Origin: CBDBJK01 sp965206395
GTDB taxonomy: Bacteria > Chloroflexota > Dehalococcoidia > Lucifugimonadales > CATOSD01
NCBI GenBank assembly: GCA_965206395.1
Contig: CBDBJK010000030.1
Location: 1 to 64,000, forward strand
Length of the DNA stretch: 64,000 nucleotides
Direction: 5' to 3'
The translations under genes were made by a program, and so were the position numbers. Positions 9,650 to 19,292 of the stretch are shown in pieces. Below the pieces are notes generated by a model that saw only the letters and a list, made by a program, of their open reading frames with translations, was not told the origin of the DNA and did not search any database. How positions within the stretch are numbered: position 1 is the first letter of the stretch; every line of letters begins with the position of its first letter.

Positions 9650-12600
9650 TTAGCCCTCTACCCTTGAGATCGCGTACAGGTCAAGATGAAGCATACTGCG
9701 GGCCAGCCTGTAAAGAGAGACGATGAAAATAGCCGCTAGCATCGCGTAAATTAACAGCATAGTAGGCCAGTCAGTCGTCAGGATAAATGGCGGCACCACC
9801 CGTTGCCCTGTCTCGGTAACGGCAACCGATGACACCATGATCGCGCTCATCTGAAAGCCTGCCCATGTGCCAAGCCCCAGGCCGATTATTACGATGGCGA
9901 GATGCTCCAGGCCTAGCAGTCCCATCATCTGGCGGGCTGATAGTCCTAGAGACTGTAGGAAGCCCATTTCGTTGCGGCTGTGGTCTGCGAAGGACAGCAG
10001 ATAGGTCACGTACCCCAACCCGGACGTGAATACGATAAGGACTACGGAGAGCGCTACCATAGCCCTCCATCCGGCGGTGATGAGAGGGTCGAGGCGAACA
10101 TCCGTCAACAGCGCCCCCCTGTCGTACACCTGCTCGGAGGATCCGGCTATCCTATAAACAACCTCACTGACTGCTTCGCTCGCGCTGGAGGCCCGTTTGA
10201 TGAAAAGTTCGTTAGGGTAAAATGCTGAGGTGGGACTCAAGATATTGAGATGCCTTAAAAGAATATCCAGGTCGGCCAGTATGAACCCGCCGCCCTTGGG
10301 CTGCAAAGTGGGGAAATAGTCCACAGAATCCTGTATTACTACGGGGACCAGACGACCTAATATGTTTATAATGATGACATCGCGTACTTGCGTGCCCGTG
10401 GCGAGCAAGAAAGATGAGCTAACCACAATTGGCAACGGGCCTCCACTGGGACTCTGGTAAAATCCTCGAATGCCTCTGTCAGTGTCTTTGCCGAACCGGA
10501 ACAACCCGGCGGCGTTGCCGTTATGTGAGTCCTGTCTGGTCGTACTGATGCTGTCGGACGATAATATTGATGTGGCGAGAGGAGTCCAGTTGGAGCCACT
10601 TTCAAAGTCTTGCAGCAGAACTTTTTCACCATTTGAGCCTATCGTTACGTGAAGGTCGTCTAGCAGCATAGACCCCGCCGTGCCAGCAGGGCCGAAGACC
10701 GGCTCAAAGATTTGTATCGCTGCCACAGTGAGAGGCGGTATCAAACCTCGAGGGATGTCTGTGCGCATGAGGTGCCATTCGGTCGGCCCTGTCTCGCCTA
10801 ACGTAGCGGTCGTTACGATGCCGGTAGAATCTTGAATCGCCATCCACATGAAAATGTTGGCGTATTCCTCGGCGGGCTTCACCCACACTCCAATAGTAGA
10901 TGCACCTTTCGGAATCGCTATCGGTTCGTTTCGAGATACGGGCTGAAGCTTATCCATAACGCCACTGAGAGGACGGGTAGAAAAATCGTCCCGATACCAG
11001 GATATGCGGTGGAAGTCCAGAGATTCCAGCGCCAGCACGTCGAACCCGCCTCCCGTGAATGTAGAACCTACAGTGCCTCTCCCACGAAGCCCCAACGACA
11101 CCGAGGTAACGTCGGGTATCGTCTGGTAAACTTCCTTGAGCGCTCGCGTGCCTCTCGCCAGGTAACCTGGAACGCCGGCGACTCGAATATCTGCGGCAAC
11201 ATCATAAAGTATGCGTTCTTTATAGCTTCTGTCCAGCGTTCCGCCCACCGTTGTAGCCAGGACGCCCAGGCCGGTGACCAGCACCAGAAGCAGCACCAGC
11301 CAGCTGTATTGCAAAGGGTTTCGAGCCATGTGCCACAAGCTCATAGACACCCACACAGGCGCGACATGAGTCAAAGCTCTTAGCCCATAGAATGCAAGCT
11401 GCGCTGGAATTACTAATGCTATGAGGGCAATAGTGGGAATGAAGCTAGCTTCGTCAGACGTAGGCGGCGCGATGTTCACGAATAGGGCGATAAGACCTGC
11501 CTGGACAATCAACCCTCCGATTTTCAACCATTTCTGCGAGGTGCAGTGCGTCAGCCAGTATGCTCCAGCTATTGCTGTCAGCTCTACCACGGGAAGCAGC
11601 CAGGCGAATCCGTTGCCGTCTCCGATTTCCCTGCTAATGATGATTGGGATCAACGAGGCGACTGTCGCCGCAACCAACATGTGAACCAGGGTAGGCGTTT
11701 CGCCGCTCAGGAAGCGCACGAACAGCGGGAAAAATCTCATGAACAGCAGCGCGACCGCCAATAGAAACAGTACGGGTGCAAGAAGCAGCGCTTCGTTTAC
11801 CTGCACGTCTTCGAAAAGCCCGCCCGACACGAACTGTCCTCTGGCTCGAAGCTCCCAGAAGATGAGACCTCCCAGTAATAGCAGGCCCACGTCGATGTAG
11901 TACCTCTGGAAGAAGGGGATTGAGGGAGGCCGCGAGGAGCGCAGCTTGTGTATTACCAGGCCCGTTCTGGCTCCAATCACATTCGGCACGACGAATATGG
12001 CGAGGGTCAACAAGCCTGTGCCTGCCGCCATAGCGAACGGCAGCCAGGTGAACTCTACCGGCAGCAGCGCGCCGTCGGTAATCTCTCGGAAATATGGCAG
12101 AGTGCCAGCCAGAGCAACTGCACCCATCGCCACAAAAGGGGCCATGATTACAGCCACTACCGTTAGGACGAGGCCTTCCAGGGCGTAAAGCCGTAGGAGT
12201 TGCATCGTGCTTACCCCCCGACTTCTGAGTAAGGCCACGTCGTTCTCCCTGCTTTGCACCAGATAGGAGACCATCATAGCCAGGAAGTATAAGACGGTCA
12301 GCACCATGATGGTGAGCAGCAGGAGCAACGGCACGCTAGAGAAGAAGCTGCGCCGTTCAAAATTGTTTAACAGCCTGTCTATACCAGTGAATAGTACCGA
12401 CCCCGGCATTGCGATAGCGATTTCATTGTCCAGGCCGATAATTCGTTCGCGTGTCTGAGGGATAGACCAATTCTTAAGGCCCTCTTTTTCCACAAACGCG
12501 TTCCAATTTGTAGTGGCGACAGAGCCGGGATATGCGTTGCCCAGGCCAACGATAAGCGATTCTTTTGTAATGAATAAAGAGAGAGGAGGCTCTTCGGGGT

Positions 12601-13309
12601 CAATCACTACCTCAAAATCCACTGAATCTTCAAGGGGTTCGGGGTTGATATAGAGTTCTGCGTTGCGACTCCAGTACTCCTCAAGGGGGTCTATGGGGTC
12701 CATTATTCCCACTATTATCGCGGAGATACGAGTCGGTTCACCAAGTGACAGCGTAAGGTCAACCTGGTCATTGAGTTTCAAGGCGAATACACTGGCCTGC
12801 ACTGATCCTATGATGGCTTCGAGGACTGGCCCCCGTGCGCCGCTCAATATTGTGTCAGTAGCCATTCGCCCTTCTGAAAAAGCGACGTACTGTTCCATGT
12901 TCGACAGGTTCTGCATGTATCCGCGCGAAACCCTGTCTCTTGCGATGGTCTCAGGTAGGGGGTATCGTGGCGTTCCTACAATATAGTTGGGGGACTTGAT
13001 GTATCGCTCATGGCCTCGATATATTTCGGACGTGTGTCGCTGTATTGCGTCCAGAAACGTCTGCTCGCTTCCATCGATGCCTTCCCTGGTCAAGGGTATG
13101 TTGGGAGCGAAGACGAAGAAGTTCAGTAAGAAAATGGGTGACCTGTCAATAGCCGTGTTGACGCCTAGTTTCTGTAACGAGGTGAAGTACACAGGCGCTC
13201 CGGCCACAAGGCTGCTGGCTATCCCTATCCCGATGAGGATGCTTAACAGGAGCTTCCAATCGTCTAACAGGCGTTTGATGATTAGCTTGGGTGTGGAAAG
13301 CGAATGCAT
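9650..13309 (-). CDS. Giant FtsX-type ABC transporter permease
   Basis: This 1219-residue membrane protein starts with one hydrophobic helix (WKLLLSILIGIGIASSLVAGAPVYF) and a large external domain (about 40-325), then a four-helix FtsX block (about 325-460), a further set of central helices (about 480-690), a second large external domain (about 700-1070) and a C-terminal three-helix FtsX block (about 1080-1210). The LRSRGVSTMQLLRLY and LQSLGLSARQMMGLLGLE motifs are the cytoplasmic couplers of FtsX/MacB permeases. Within the second external domain, DFESGSNWTPLATS near residue 893 looks like a carbohydrate-binding-type beta domain. No ATPase gene is adjacent, so its partner must be encoded elsewhere. 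It probably takes part in lipoprotein or envelope export, or mechanical signalling; the substrate is unknown. Confidence 0.8.
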   Translation of the reverse strand: MHSLSTPKLIIKRLLDDWKLLLSILIGIGIASSLVAGAPVYFTSLQKLGVNTAIDRSPIFLLNFFVFAPNIPLTREGIDGSEQTFLDAIQRHTSEIYRGHERYIKSPNYIVGTPRYPLPETIARDRVSRGYMQNLSNMEQYVAFSEGRMATDTILSGARGPVLEAIIGSVQASVFALKLNDQVDLTLSLGEPTRISAIIVGIMDPIDPLEEYWSRNAELYINPEPLEDSVDFEVVIDPEEPPLSLFITKESLIVGLGNAYPGSVATTNWNAFVEKEGLKNWSIPQTRERIIGLDNEIAIAMPGSVLFTGIDRLLNNFERRSFFSSVPLLLLLTIMVLTVLYFLAMMVSYLVQSRENDVALLRSRGVSTMQLLRLYALEGLVLTVVAVIMAPFVAMGAVALAGTLPYFREITDGALLPVEFTWLPFAMAAGTGLLTLAIFVVPNVIGARTGLVIHKLRSSRPPSIPFFQRYYIDVGLLLLGGLIFWELRARGQFVSGGLFEDVQVNEALLLAPVLFLLAVALLFMRFFPLFVRFLSGETPTLVHMLVAATVASLIPIIISREIGDGNGFAWLLPVVELTAIAGAYWLTHCTSQKWLKIGGLIVQAGLIALFVNIAPPTSDEASFIPTIALIALVIPAQLAFYGLRALTHVAPVWVSMSLWHMARNPLQYSWLVLLLVLVTGLGVLATTVGGTLDRSYKERILYDVAADIRVAGVPGYLARGTRALKEVYQTIPDVTSVSLGLRGRGTVGSTFTGGGFDVLALESLDFHRISWYRDDFSTRPLSGVMDKLQPVSRNEPIAIPKGASTIGVWVKPAEEYANIFMWMAIQDSTGIVTTATLGETGPTEWHLMRTDIPRGLIPPLTVAAIQIFEPVFGPAGTAGSMLLDDLHVTIGSNGEKVLLQDFESGSNWTPLATSILSSDSISTTRQDSHNGNAAGLFRFGKDTDRGIRGFYQSPSGGPLPIVVSSSFLLATGTQVRDVIIINILGRLVPVVIQDSVDYFPTLQPKGGGFILADLDILLRHLNILSPTSAFYPNELFIKRASSASEAVSEVVYRIAGSSEQVYDRGALLTDVRLDPLITAGWRAMVALSVVLIVFTSGLGYVTYLLSFADHSRNEMGFLQSLGLSARQMMGLLGLEHLAIVIIGLGLGTWAGFQMSAIMVSSVAVTETGQRVVPPFILTTDWPTMLLIYAMLAAIFIVSLYRLARSMLHLDLYAISRVEG

Positions 13310-13848
13310 ATACTATCCTAGAATTCTGGCTGACGAGACAAGGCTGGGGGAAGTTAAAAGTACAACGCGCTGGCACAGGCTATGATTAATATCCTTCTCA
13401 ATCGGCGGCGAGAGAGATTTACTCCGTGCTTCCCATCCCCACAATAGCTGTGCCAACTCTCCTTTGACAGGGTTTTTAGAGAGTACCATTTCGAGACAAC
13501 ATATTCAAACTTCGCTGGCTTGAACACGCTTTGATTATGGCATACCTCTTTTTTTCACCTCTGGACAGAACGCGAAGCCCGCCATGCCCTATCTGTCCGT
13601 TAAGTTCGCGGGCGGACTCATATTGAAAGCCTCCGAGTTCGCGGCCAACGTCGCGCCCAATACAGCCACATGCGACCACGAATCAAGGTGGACGAGATGT
13701 GCCTTGCAGCGACAGTCCGAGGAGCCAAATCCCGCTACGGGGACGGTGACAGCCTCCTGCTCAATATTGGTTAGCACATTCGCGGCCTAGTTTATCTATC
13801 TCATATGTCAATGCGTCACGGCAAAACACATTCGAGTCAGGGGGCTGT
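13310..13848. other. Gene-free stretch upstream of the FtsX permease
   Basis: About 540 bases with no supported gene. Short overlapping frames on both strands (13476-13790) lack ribosome binding sites and any family resemblance. The region should include the divergent promoters for the permease and the small gene at 13849. Confidence 0.45.
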
Positions 13849-14070
13849 ATGAAGACATTAGCGTTCTTCGAAGTGACTAACTCAGAATCACCCAGCTGGA
13901 ACGGAAAAATTATCCTCGATGCGGATAACGGGGTTTTCAAAGTGCATTGGAGGCGTAAGAGGCTGTTTGGTTATTCCTATGACCCTCTGGGGAAGACGGA
14001 GACGATTCAAGAAGCTGCAGACGTCTTTTTGCTTCAACATAATTTCGATCAGTTGGCGCCCTCATCGTAA
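13849..14070 (+). CDS. Small hypothetical protein
   Basis: A 73-residue frame starts at ATG 13849 with a G-rich stretch (CAGGGGGC) a few bases upstream. The protein has aromatic residues spread evenly (VHWRRKRLFGYSYDPLG) and a polar C-terminus, with no signal peptide or membrane segment. I recognise no family. It stands alone, with more than 300 empty bases on each side, and could be a genuine small gene or a chance frame. Confidence 0.4.
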   Translation: MKTLAFFEVTNSESPSWNGKIILDADNGVFKVHWRRKRLFGYSYDPLGKTETIQEAADVFLLQHNFDQLAPSS

Positions 14071-14405
14071 GCATCTGATATTTGGGTCAAAGACGAACAT
14101 ATTGATTCTGTGCTTAGAGCTAGCAGTTTATATGGTCCGCTAGGTGCTTCTGTCGTTGACCTAGCCACTCAAGGACTTGATAAGGCGGGTTGACCTTCGC
14201 CCAGATTTGCCAGTCATTTCGCTATGTAACGTCGGTTGTTCCCGCTCCGGTTCTTCGTTTGGAAAGTCCATAGTCATGGCTTTTTCCTAGTAACACAAGG
14301 CATCAATCGACAGATATTGTAACATCGTACACAATCCGGTGATATATTAGTCGATGGATGTTAACGTTGTATTACATGAGCGCAGTAATTTAGAGGGCAA
14401 TAGCT
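14071..14405. other. Gene-free stretch before the GNAT gene
   Basis: About 335 bases, richer in A and T than the flanks, with no supported gene or strong hairpin. It presumably carries the promoter of the acetyltransferase gene. Confidence 0.45.
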
Positions 14406-15002
14406 ATGGCTGCCGTTATCAGGCTTGCGGAGGAACCGGACGCGGAGCGGATGCTTGCGATTTATGCCCCCATCGTTCGCGACACCGCCATTTCGTTCGA
14501 ACTGGAGCCGCCTACAGCAGAGGAGTTTCGGCAGAGAATCCGAGATTCAAAAGAATTTGCGCCATGGCTTGTGTGCGAAATGGAAGGGGTTATTCTTGGC
14601 TACGCGTATGCTGGAAGGATTCGCCTGCGAGCGGCGTACCAATGGTCAGTTGAAGTGACTGTATACGTCAACCCGGAGTATCACAGGCGAGGCGTAGGTG
14701 GCGCGGTGTACACGTCGCTGTTCGAGTGCTTGCGCTTGTTGGGATTCTGCGGCGCTATTGCCGTGATTACCTTGCCAAATCCAGCGAGCGTTTCACTTCA
14801 CGAGAGCCTTGGCTTTGAGCCAATCGGGGTGTTCAACTCGATTGGCTACAAGCTAGGCGAGTGGCACGACTCTGGCTGGTGGCAGCTTGTCCTACAAGAG
14901 CACGGCCCTTCTCCTGCGCCTCCTCGACGGCTGTTAGAAGCGCTGAACACCCGCGAATGGCAGAACGCGCTCGATAAGGGGCTGTCGTTGTTGAGAGTGT
15001 GA
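14406..15002 (+). CDS. GNAT acetyltransferase, phosphinothricin N-acetyltransferase-like
   Basis: This 198-residue protein is a single GNAT domain (residues about 3-165) that transfers an acetyl group from acetyl-CoA to an amine. The opening IRLAEEPDAERMLAIYAPIV, the TAISFELEPPT segment, and the CoA-binding YHRRGVGGAVYTSLFECL (R/Q-x-x-G-x-G/A motif) place it with the Pat/Bar-like branch that acetylates small amino compounds. LPNPASVSLHESLGFEPIGVF is the typical C-terminal beta region. The last 30 residues (PRRLLEALNTREW) extend beyond the usual end. Substrate identity is not readable from sequence. It appears to be monocistronic. Confidence 0.85.
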   Translation: MAAVIRLAEEPDAERMLAIYAPIVRDTAISFELEPPTAEEFRQRIRDSKEFAPWLVCEMEGVILGYAYAGRIRLRAAYQWSVEVTVYVNPEYHRRGVGGAVYTSLFECLRLLGFCGAIAVITLPNPASVSLHESLGFEPIGVFNSIGYKLGEWHDSGWWQLVLQEHGPSPAPPRRLLEALNTREWQNALDKGLSLLRV

Positions 15003-15048
15003 TTGTGGAGCCTTCTTACCTCAACCTTATGCAAAGACAATGCAAAAT

Positions 15049-15146
15049 CCCTTCTCCCCTGGTGGGAGAAGGTCAGGATGAGGGGGAAGGTATGCTCGTT
15101 CAGACGCCTCACCCTCACCTTGGCCCTCTCCCATCAAGGGAGAGGA
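15049..15146. repeat. Twin-hairpin intergenic repeat
   Basis: CCTTCTCCC and GGGAGAAGG form a hairpin at the left, and CCTCTCCC and GGGAGAGG form another at the right. Between them are weakly complementary GGATGAGGGGG and CCTCACCCTCACC arms. The layout resembles the dispersed repeats near 19176, 34601 and 48764, but the sequence is a different family. It lies in the 3' region of the acetyltransferase gene and might also serve as a terminator. Confidence 0.6.
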
Positions 15147-15262
15147 AAATACGCATTGCTTTCAGGTAGAATTGGTATTATCTCAAAGCCTGTGTGAGAT
15201 CTTCAATAATCAGGTTGGAGACACAGTGGTCCGCAAAAAATCTCAAACTCATCAGGCGTTTG

Positions 15263-15487
15263 TTACACTGCTACCTCAAATTCTGATAAGTCTCGCGCAT
15301 AATCCAGACATGCGATAATCTGCTCATTTCGGATGTCTGGGAACTCCTCTATGATCTGCTCAAAGGTGTTGCCTGCTGCCAAATACCCTAGAATCAAGCT
15401 GACCGGAATTCGTGTTTCCTTGATTCGTGGCTTGCCCCGAAGCACATTGGGAGCGCTTACGATGTGGTCTCTCCAGTTCACGTTCAT
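15263..15487 (-). CDS. DUF433 family protein
   Basis: This 74-residue protein is a complete DUF433 domain, with the hallmarks GKPRIKETRIPVSLILGYL and EQIIEEFPDI followed by a helix. DUF433 proteins have a winged-helix-like fold and often act as the antitoxin-like partner of a DUF5615 PIN-like protein. No such partner gene is seen on either side here, so it is an orphan. It lies 39 bases downstream of the trans-sulfuration gene on the same strand, so it may share its transcript by read-through, although the functions look unrelated. Confidence 0.82.
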   Translation of the reverse strand: MNVNWRDHIVSAPNVLRGKPRIKETRIPVSLILGYLAAGNTFEQIIEEFPDIRNEQIIACLDYARDLSEFEVAV

Positions 15488-15526
15488 TGTGCTCTCCTGA
15501 CCCAGGAATTGAATTAATCCTGTATG

Positions 15527-16651
15527 TTATCTTACCCCAAAAGCCTGCGTGAGGTCTTCGATGAGGTCGTCGGCGTTTTCGAGGCCGATGGACATGCGGA
15601 GCAGGTTCTGAGGTGTTCTAGTGTCCGGCCCCTCGATTGAGGCGCGATGCTCTATCAGACTCTCGGTCCCGCCGAGGCTTGTCGCGCGGGTGAACAATTT
15701 CACTCTGGCCGCGATCTCCATCGCCGCGTCTTGTCCTCCTTTAACCTGGAAGGAGATCATTCCACCGAACGCTTCCATCTGTCGTGTCGCGACCTCGTGG
15801 CCGGGATGCTGCTTCAGGCCGGGGTAGTGGACGGCCTCTACGCGGGGATGTAGGCTCAAGAACGAGGCGACCTTCATGGCATTATCCGAGTGCGCAAGCA
15901 TACGAAGGTGCAGCGTGCGAATGCCCCTGAGCGTCAGCCAGCAGTCAAAAGGTGAAGGGACGGCCCCGTACGTCGTCTGCACCTGCCTGACCTTCTTGAA
16001 GAGGTCATCGTTTGACTTCGAGACTACAGCGCCGCCTAGCACGTCGCCGTGTCCGCCGAGATACTTGGTCGTCGCGTGGATAACGAGGTCTGCCCCTGCC
16101 TCGATTGGACGCTGAAGCATAGGCGTTGCCCAGGTGTTGTCGCAGGCGCAAACAGCCCCGGCTTCGTGCGCGATGGCAGCAATGCGGGATATGTCGGTAA
16201 TCTTCAGGAGCGGATTCGATGGCGTTTCCACCCACACCAGCCTTGTGTTGGGCTGCATGGCCCCTTCGACCTGCGCCGGGTCGGTCACATCAACGAATGT
16301 CGTCTCAAGGCCCCACCGAGCGAACACGTCTCGCAGCAGGGCTGACGTGCCGTGATAACAATCGTTCGGCGCTATCACGTGGTCACCCGCCGAAAGCGAC
16401 TGGAACACGGCCCCTGTAGCCGCCGCACCTGACGAGAAGCAGGCCGCTGCTGCGCCGCCTTCTAGCTTGTAGAGGCATTCTTCAAGGCTCTCGCGGTTGG
16501 GGTTGTTGACGCGTGTATAGACGTAGCCGCGCGGATAGCTCCCGTCCTCGTCGCGCTCGAACGTCGTGGACAGATGAATCGGGGCCGTCACCGCTCCGGT
16601 CGCGGGATCGACGCTATGGGCTGCCTGCGCCGCCAGAGTCTCTTTTCTCAA
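15527..16651 (-). CDS. Cystathionine gamma-synthase/lyase family PLP enzyme
   Basis: This 374-residue enzyme belongs to the Cys/Met-metabolism PLP family, which interconverts cysteine, homocysteine and methionine precursors. The PLP lysine lies in HATTKYLGGHGD, the PLP-phosphate contact is in CFSSGAAA, and YTRVNNPNRESLEECL and WVETPSNPLLKI are standard signature segments. Near the C-terminus, SLGGTESLIEHRAS is the substrate-carboxylate region of cystathionine gamma-synthases and lyases. I cannot separate synthase from lyase activity by inspection. The length is normal for the family and no key residue is missing. The DUF433 gene follows on the same strand. Confidence 0.88.
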   Translation of the reverse strand: MRKETLAAQAAHSVDPATGAVTAPIHLSTTFERDEDGSYPRGYVYTRVNNPNRESLEECLYKLEGGAAAACFSSGAAATGAVFQSLSAGDHVIAPNDCYHGTSALLRDVFARWGLETTFVDVTDPAQVEGAMQPNTRLVWVETPSNPLLKITDISRIAAIAHEAGAVCACDNTWATPMLQRPIEAGADLVIHATTKYLGGHGDVLGGAVVSKSNDDLFKKVRQVQTTYGAVPSPFDCWLTLRGIRTLHLRMLAHSDNAMKVASFLSLHPRVEAVHYPGLKQHPGHEVATRQMEAFGGMISFQVKGGQDAAMEIAARVKLFTRATSLGGTESLIEHRASIEGPDTRTPQNLLRMSIGLENADDLIEDLTQAFGVR

Positions 16652-16735
16652 TGGGGTTTCCTTTTGGTCTATCCGTGGGGAAAGTAAAACGACGCAGTTC
16701 GACGGAGACGATGGCGATGAGCAGGAAAGACCTAT

Positions 16736-17839
16736 CTAAGCATGTGACCCGTCGTCGCCCGTGTATATGTTAGCGGGCATTAGCCCATCATTCGTAGGTT
16801 TGTAGCTGTTCCCTGGTGCACTAATCTTCTCGAACACAAGATCATGAACGCTCTCGATTTGTGTTCCACCAATGGGCCTGACGTGAGGCCTCTTTTTGTT
16901 TATCCAGGCCCATAGGGGATAAAAATTCCTAGAAAGCGGTTTGAAATGATTCGTCACCCTGGCGTTAATAAACTTTTCCTTGTCGATGTTTGCAATCTGT
17001 TTAGGGTCGAACTCAAGCCCGTTTTCTTGGGCTTTGTCTTGCATCCATCGGAGTGGGACATTTGTCAAAGACGGCTTCTTTCCTCCGCCTACCTCGGAAT
17101 GGACTCCTGCGAACCACATCTGCTCTACCGTCTGACCAGGTTTCGGTTTAGATGTCCATAGAGTAGGTATGAACTCAGGGCGGGTTTCGTCAATAGAGAG
17201 CGCATGGTAGGCGTTCTTTACTATTTTGCTCAGTCCTGTGTCGTGGAATTCGTATCGCTGGTCTACTTTGTCTAGATCAGTTAAGGGTATTCCCATTGCT
17301 CCAACGGTGTCCCACACACCCACAAACTTGATCTCGATACCATCGATAGAGTACTTATTTCTGAAGAATACGGCTTCTTCAGTGTCAGCGTTAGAGTCTC
17401 GCCTCTGATATATCTAGAAGCCATTCATGAGTATGGGGTTGTCTTCTATGTCGGCCTCTGGTGCGTTGTCTTTATGAAGTATGCCTATGTTTCTTATCAG
17501 ACCCGCAAGACTTCTTGCGGTATAGGCTCCACGGCTGAATCCAAACAGGTAGATTTCATCTCCACTTATATAGTTGTCAACGAGAAACTTGTAGCCTTCC
17601 AAAATGTTTCTAGCAAGGCCGCGCCCGGTTAATCCTCCGCGAACTTTATTCCAACTATGTGTCCCGACGCCTTTGTCGTACCACTTTATGGTAGGCTCAA
17701 CGGGAGCTGGAACCGTCACTCCCACACTTTTGGGACTCCTATCTTCGCCAAGGATGGATCTATAAATCTTTATGACATTGGTGTTGCTTTCAGGTTTATT
17801 CCATGTCCCGTCAAAGCACAATACGATCTTCTTGACCAT
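16736..17839 (-). pseudogene. DUF2235 alpha/beta-hydrolase, split by an in-frame amber stop
   Basis: The first part (17839-17414) begins MVKKIVLCFDGTWNKP, the DUF2235 start, and contains the nucleophile elbow LFGFSRGAYTARSLAG. A TAG codon (17416-17414 on this strand) interrupts it after NPILMNGF. The same frame continues as IYQRRDSNADTEEAVFFRNK, then FVGVWDTVGAMG and WFAGVHSEVGGG, all expected of the family. Without the TAG the protein would be about 367 residues, a normal length. DUF2235 proteins are lipase-like hydrolases, some of them T6SS phospholipase effectors (Tle1), but no secretion genes are nearby. The single nonsense codon makes this a likely recent pseudogene, or a sequencing error. 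Confidence 0.85.
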
Positions 17840-17934
17840 CTTTGACTCCTCTCATTTGAGGTTTGGGCGCTGGAGAATCTGAGAAACACTTCAATGCTCT
17901 GAATGCGTGACCGGGCGAAGTCGTTTAGCAGTCG

Positions 17935-19059
17935 TTACAGACCGATGGACTGAGCGACGGTCTCCATGTGATGGTCGGAGTCGCCAAAGGCAAGCTCGGC
18001 AGCTTTGGCTCTGCGAGAGTATAGCTGCATGTTGTGCTCTTTGGTGAAGCCGATAGCGCCGTGACTCTGATGCCCGGTCGCACAGACCCGCCGAATGGCC
18101 TCGCTGACCCACGCCTTCGCCATCGCCACCTCTCGGTCGGCAGGCAGGCCCTCGGACAGACGCCACGCGGCCTGGCTCGTGATGTAACGTGAGCCTTCCA
18201 CGTCGGTAGCCATGTTCGCGCAATGGTGCTGGATGGCCTGGAAGCTGCCGATGGGCCGCCCGAACTGGACGCGCTGCTTGACGTACTCGACGGTCATGTC
18301 CACGACTTGCTGGCCGTTGCCTACCATCTCGGAGCATTTGCCTATCGCGCCCCATTGAAGCACCTTCTCGATTGTGTTCCAGCCCTTGTTGACCTCTCCC
18401 AGGAGAGAGGACGCCGGAACGCTCACGTTGTCGAAAACCACCTCTGACTGCCTGTCGGAGGCGATGGTCTTGAGCAGCGTCTGGTTTATGCCCTGTGTCT
18501 CCCTGGGCATCATGAACAAGGAGATGTCTTTTTCACCATCACCTGTTTTCGCGGCCACTATCAGGTAGTCGGAAACGTGGGCATTGTACACGAACAGCTT
18601 CGTGCCGTTGATGACGTAGCCGTCGCCGCTCGACGTTGCGGTAGTCTGCACGCCCCCTGCGTCCCAGCGTGCGCTTGGCTCGGTCAGCGCGAGGGTAACG
18701 ATAATTTGCCCCTCTGCGATTCTGGGAAGATACTCCTGCTTCTGGGTGTCCGTAGCAGCGTCCATGATGGTCATGCCGCCTAGAACTACCGTGGAGAAGA
18801 AGGGGCCGGGAAGCAGTGCCTTTCCCATCTCTTCCAGCAGAATCGACAGGTCGAGGAATTCTAACCCCACGCCGCCGTACTGCTCAGGGAAGATGAGTCC
18901 GAGCCAGCCCTGCTCGGCGAGCTTTTGCCACATCTCGGTGGTGTAGCCTCGCTCCTCTTCCTCCATAGCGCGAACGAAGGTATCGGGGCACTCGGCCTCC
19001 AGAAATTCGTGGGCGCTGTTTTTCAGCATCTGTTGGGCTTCGCTTAGTCCAAGGTCCAT
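17935..19059 (-). CDS. Acyl-CoA dehydrogenase
   Basis: This 374-residue flavoenzyme catalyses alpha-beta dehydrogenation of an acyl-CoA thioester, passing electrons to an electron-transfer flavoprotein. It has the N-terminal helical domain (QGWLGLIFPEQYGGVGLEF), the middle beta domain (VTLALTEPSARWDAGGVQ) and the C-terminal helical domain (QRVQFGRPIGSFQAIQHHCA). The start at ATG 19059 follows TAGGAGGA; an upstream in-frame GTG-type extension would overlap intergenic sequence. It lies 233 bases downstream of another acyl-CoA dehydrogenase on the same strand, separated by dispersed repeat copy A. The substrate is unknown; pairs like this often work together on branched or aromatic side chains. 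Confidence 0.9.
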   Translation of the reverse strand: MDLGLSEAQQMLKNSAHEFLEAECPDTFVRAMEEEERGYTTEMWQKLAEQGWLGLIFPEQYGGVGLEFLDLSILLEEMGKALLPGPFFSTVVLGGMTIMDAATDTQKQEYLPRIAEGQIIVTLALTEPSARWDAGGVQTTATSSGDGYVINGTKLFVYNAHVSDYLIVAAKTGDGEKDISLFMMPRETQGINQTLLKTIASDRQSEVVFDNVSVPASSLLGEVNKGWNTIEKVLQWGAIGKCSEMVGNGQQVVDMTVEYVKQRVQFGRPIGSFQAIQHHCANMATDVEGSRYITSQAAWRLSEGLPADREVAMAKAWVSEAIRRVCATGHQSHGAIGFTKEHNMQLYSRRAKAAELAFGDSDHHMETVAQSIGL

Positions 19060-19101
19060 AATTTCGTTCCTCCTACAAGGCCCCCTCTCTTGCTCACCCA
19101 T

Positions 19102-19115
19102 CCTTCCATGGAAGG
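19102..19115. repeat. Perfect 14-bp palindrome
   Basis: CCTTCCATGGAAGG is a perfect palindrome 43 bases before the acyl-CoA dehydrogenase start codon. It closely matches the first small hairpin (TCCTTCCACGGAAGGA) of repeat copies B and C, so it may be a fragment of that repeat rather than an operator. Confidence 0.5.
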
Positions 19116-19175
19116 GACGGCTGATTGAGGGATGTAAATTCTAGATATGCTCGATGTAGTAAATGCCATGCCTTT

Positions 19176-19257
19176 TGACCTCACCCCGCGAAATCTATAA
19201 GAGGCCTGATTCTTAGGCGCCCCTCTCCGTTCACGGAGAGGGGACGGGGGTGAGGTC
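19176..19257. repeat. Dispersed hairpin repeat, copy A
   Basis: Outer arms TGACCTCACCCCG and CGGGGGTGAGGTC enclose a perfect inner hairpin CCCCTCTCCGT/ACGGAGAGGGG (loop TC). The second inner hairpin seen in copies B and C is degenerate here. The copy sits between two co-directional acyl-CoA dehydrogenase genes. Confidence 0.8.
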
Positions 19258-19292
19258 GCAGCAAGAATCAATGTGCCATTCAAATCACATAC

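Noticed and set aside
13476..13790. Overlapping small frames on both strands before 13849
   Set aside because: They overlap each other in opposite directions without start signals or recognisable features.
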